This document shows, piece by piece, positions 13,367 through 14,125 of a stretch of 14,125 nt of DNA. The stretch is from Candidatus Omnitrophota bacterium (GTDB lineage: Bacteria; Omnitrophota; Gorgyraeia; Zapsychrales; Zapsychraceae). The translations under genes and the position numbers were made by a program. The notes beneath the pieces are model-generated. The model was not told the origin of the DNA and made no database searches. It saw only the letters and a program-made list of their open reading frames with translations. The DNA lies in contig JAGYNW010000032.1 of assembly GCA_018399915.1 (NCBI GenBank), forward strand, positions 1-14,125, read 5' to 3'. Each line of letters opens with the position of its first letter. Positions within the stretch are counted from its first letter, which is position 1.

Positions 13367-13976
13367 ATTGTATGTGATTTTGGACAGGGAAGTCAATGAT
13401 TACGCACGGCTTTTACATATTGCCCGGATTGCGGTTCGTTCAGGTGTTGATATCATTCAATTGCGAGACAAAGTCGGCCATGCCAAGGATGTCCTTGCTT
13501 TTTCTGAGAAGTTAATGGCGATATTGGATAAAAAGGTTTTATTTATTGTGAATGATCGTGTTGATATCGCAAAACTTTCGGGCGCCGACGGTGTTCATCT
13601 GGGGCAGCAGGATATCCCCATAGAAAAAGCCCGGAAGATCATGGGGCCGCAAGCGGTCATTGGCGTTTCTTGTCAAAATCTTAGGCATGTTAAGGCGGCT
13701 CAAGCCAAAGGCGCTGATTATATTGGTTTCGGGTCTGTTTTCAAAACATTAACGAAACCGGAAAGAACGCCCATGCCTCCTAAGATGTTAACGGCTGTAA
13801 TGCGCCAGGTACGTGTTCCGCTTTTTTGTATTGGCGGGATAGATCTAAAGAATATTTCACAAATCCGGAAGGCAGGATGTGACCGTGTCGCTGTTTGCCG
13901 AGGGGTTTGTTTGGCTCAAGATATAAAAGAAGCGATTATCCGTTATCAAAAAGCGCTCGTCCCAAGACAGCCGTGA
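13332..13976 (+). CDS. thiE: Thiamine-phosphate synthase
   Basis: ThiE joins HMP-diphosphate with thiazole phosphate to give thiamin phosphate. The 214-residue TIM barrel shows LYVILDRE, DIIQLRDK, FIVNDRVDIAKLSGADGVHLGQQDIP, IGVSCQN, GADYIGFGSVFKT, and the phosphate-binding VPLFCIGGI. TKPERTP matches the TKP segment that covers the active site. ATG 13332 is the favoured start because it supplies the residues usually found before the first strand, though this puts 35 bases inside thiD2. TTG 13368 is a shorter alternative. It completes the HMP-P branch begun by the upstream kinase; thiazole genes are not in view. It is the last protein gene of the run. Confidence 0.95.
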   Translation: MRSKRKCLKNSKLYVILDREVNDYARLLHIARIAVRSGVDIIQLRDKVGHAKDVLAFSEKLMAILDKKVLFIVNDRVDIAKLSGADGVHLGQQDIPIEKARKIMGPQAVIGVSCQNLRHVKAAQAKGADYIGFGSVFKTLTKPERTPMPPKMLTAVMRQVRVPLFCIGGIDLKNISQIRKAGCDRVAVCRGVCLAQDIKEAIIRYQKALVPRQP

Positions 13977-14018
13977 AATGTAAAAATTTTAAATAAATAT
14001 TTTGAGTCAAAAAATTCT

Positions 14019-14089
14019 GCGAGGATAATTCAGTGGTAGAATGTCAGCTTCCCAAGCTGAAAACGCGGGTTCGATTCCCGTTCCTCGCT
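14019..14089 (+). tRNA. tRNA-Gly (anticodon CCC)
   Basis: A full cloverleaf can be drawn. The acceptor stem GCGAGGA (14019-14025) pairs with TCCTCGC (14082-14088), with discriminator T at 14089, as expected for bacterial tRNA-Gly. The D stem is ATTC/GAAT. The anticodon stem TCAGC/GCTGA frames the loop TTCCCAA, with CCC at 14051-14053, reading GGG. The T arm GCGGG-TTCGATT-CCCGT contains one G-T pair. CCA is not encoded; T-rich sequence follows directly. The A/T-rich 42-base gap after thiE has no convincing promoter, so it may be transcribed with the upstream genes. Confidence 0.95.
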
Positions 14090-14125
14090 TTTTAAAATTT
14101 ATTATGAACCTTTTTTTTTGTAATT
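14090..14125 (+). other. A/T-rich tail after the tRNA
   Basis: The last 36 bases are T-rich, with runs at 14090-14093 and a T9 run at 14111-14119. No stem precedes the T9 run, so I do not call a terminator. An ATG at 14104 opens a frame that leaves the window after seven codons; nothing can be said about it. Confidence 0.3.

Noticed and set aside
1..14125. CRISPR array, insertion sequence, prophage, toxin-antitoxin or defence genes
   Set aside because: I saw no regular repeats, transposase, integrase or nuclease motifs; every substantial frame is accounted for by metabolic or envelope families.

Overview
The window reads as a chromosomal, gene-dense stretch of a Gram-negative bacterium. All 20 well-supported genes (one truncated at the left edge) and the tRNA lie on the + strand, with short gaps or overlaps. 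Envelope chemistry points to an LPS-type outer membrane: an LpxL/HtrB-like acyltransferase, GmhA, a heptose-1-phosphate adenylyltransferase and a TonB-like protein. The moderate base composition, frequent TTG/GTG starts, and the mixture of LPS genes with a Bacillus-like aroQ-pepQ-efp-accBC-asp23 block fit an uncultured PVC-related or deep-branching lineage such as Omnitrophota. That assignment is inference; there is no marker gene here that settles it.

Region 1 (1-5124): the C-terminal part of an isocitrate/isopropylmalate-type dehydrogenase ends at two hairpins. A unit then starts with lipB (octanoyl transfer), a free-standing lipoyl domain, a UgtP/MGDG-synthase-like GT28 glycosyltransferase, an LpxL-like acyltransferase, a dolichyl-phosphate-mannose-synthase-like GT2, and a TonB-like protein. 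Apart from lipB and the lipoyl carrier, the theme is membrane lipid and envelope assembly.

Region 2 (5125-10770): a good sigma70-type promoter (TTGACA, 17 bp, TATTCT with a TG extension) precedes a long run: DUF1844 protein, a 51-residue Trm112-type zinc-ribbon protein, aroQ, an M24 Xaa-Pro peptidase, efp, accB, accC, an Asp23/Gls24 protein and an AmaP-like membrane anchor. The order aroQ-pepQ-efp-accB-accC-asp23 resembles the Bacillus subtilis chromosome.

Region 3 (10771-14125): a phosphofructokinase with residues of the pyrophosphate-dependent type, gmhA and a single-domain heptose-1-phosphate adenylyltransferase (ADP-heptose synthesis), then unfused thiD2 and thiE (thiamin), and tRNA-Gly(CCC).

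Most of the window is metabolic and envelope housekeeping. I see no CRISPR array, insertion sequence, phage gene or defence system. The most interesting points are the lone lipoyl domain beside lipB, the PPi-type PFK next to gmhA, the overlapping unfused thiD2/thiE pair, the Asp23/AmaP pair in an LPS-bearing organism, and a bulged hairpin between accB and accC.
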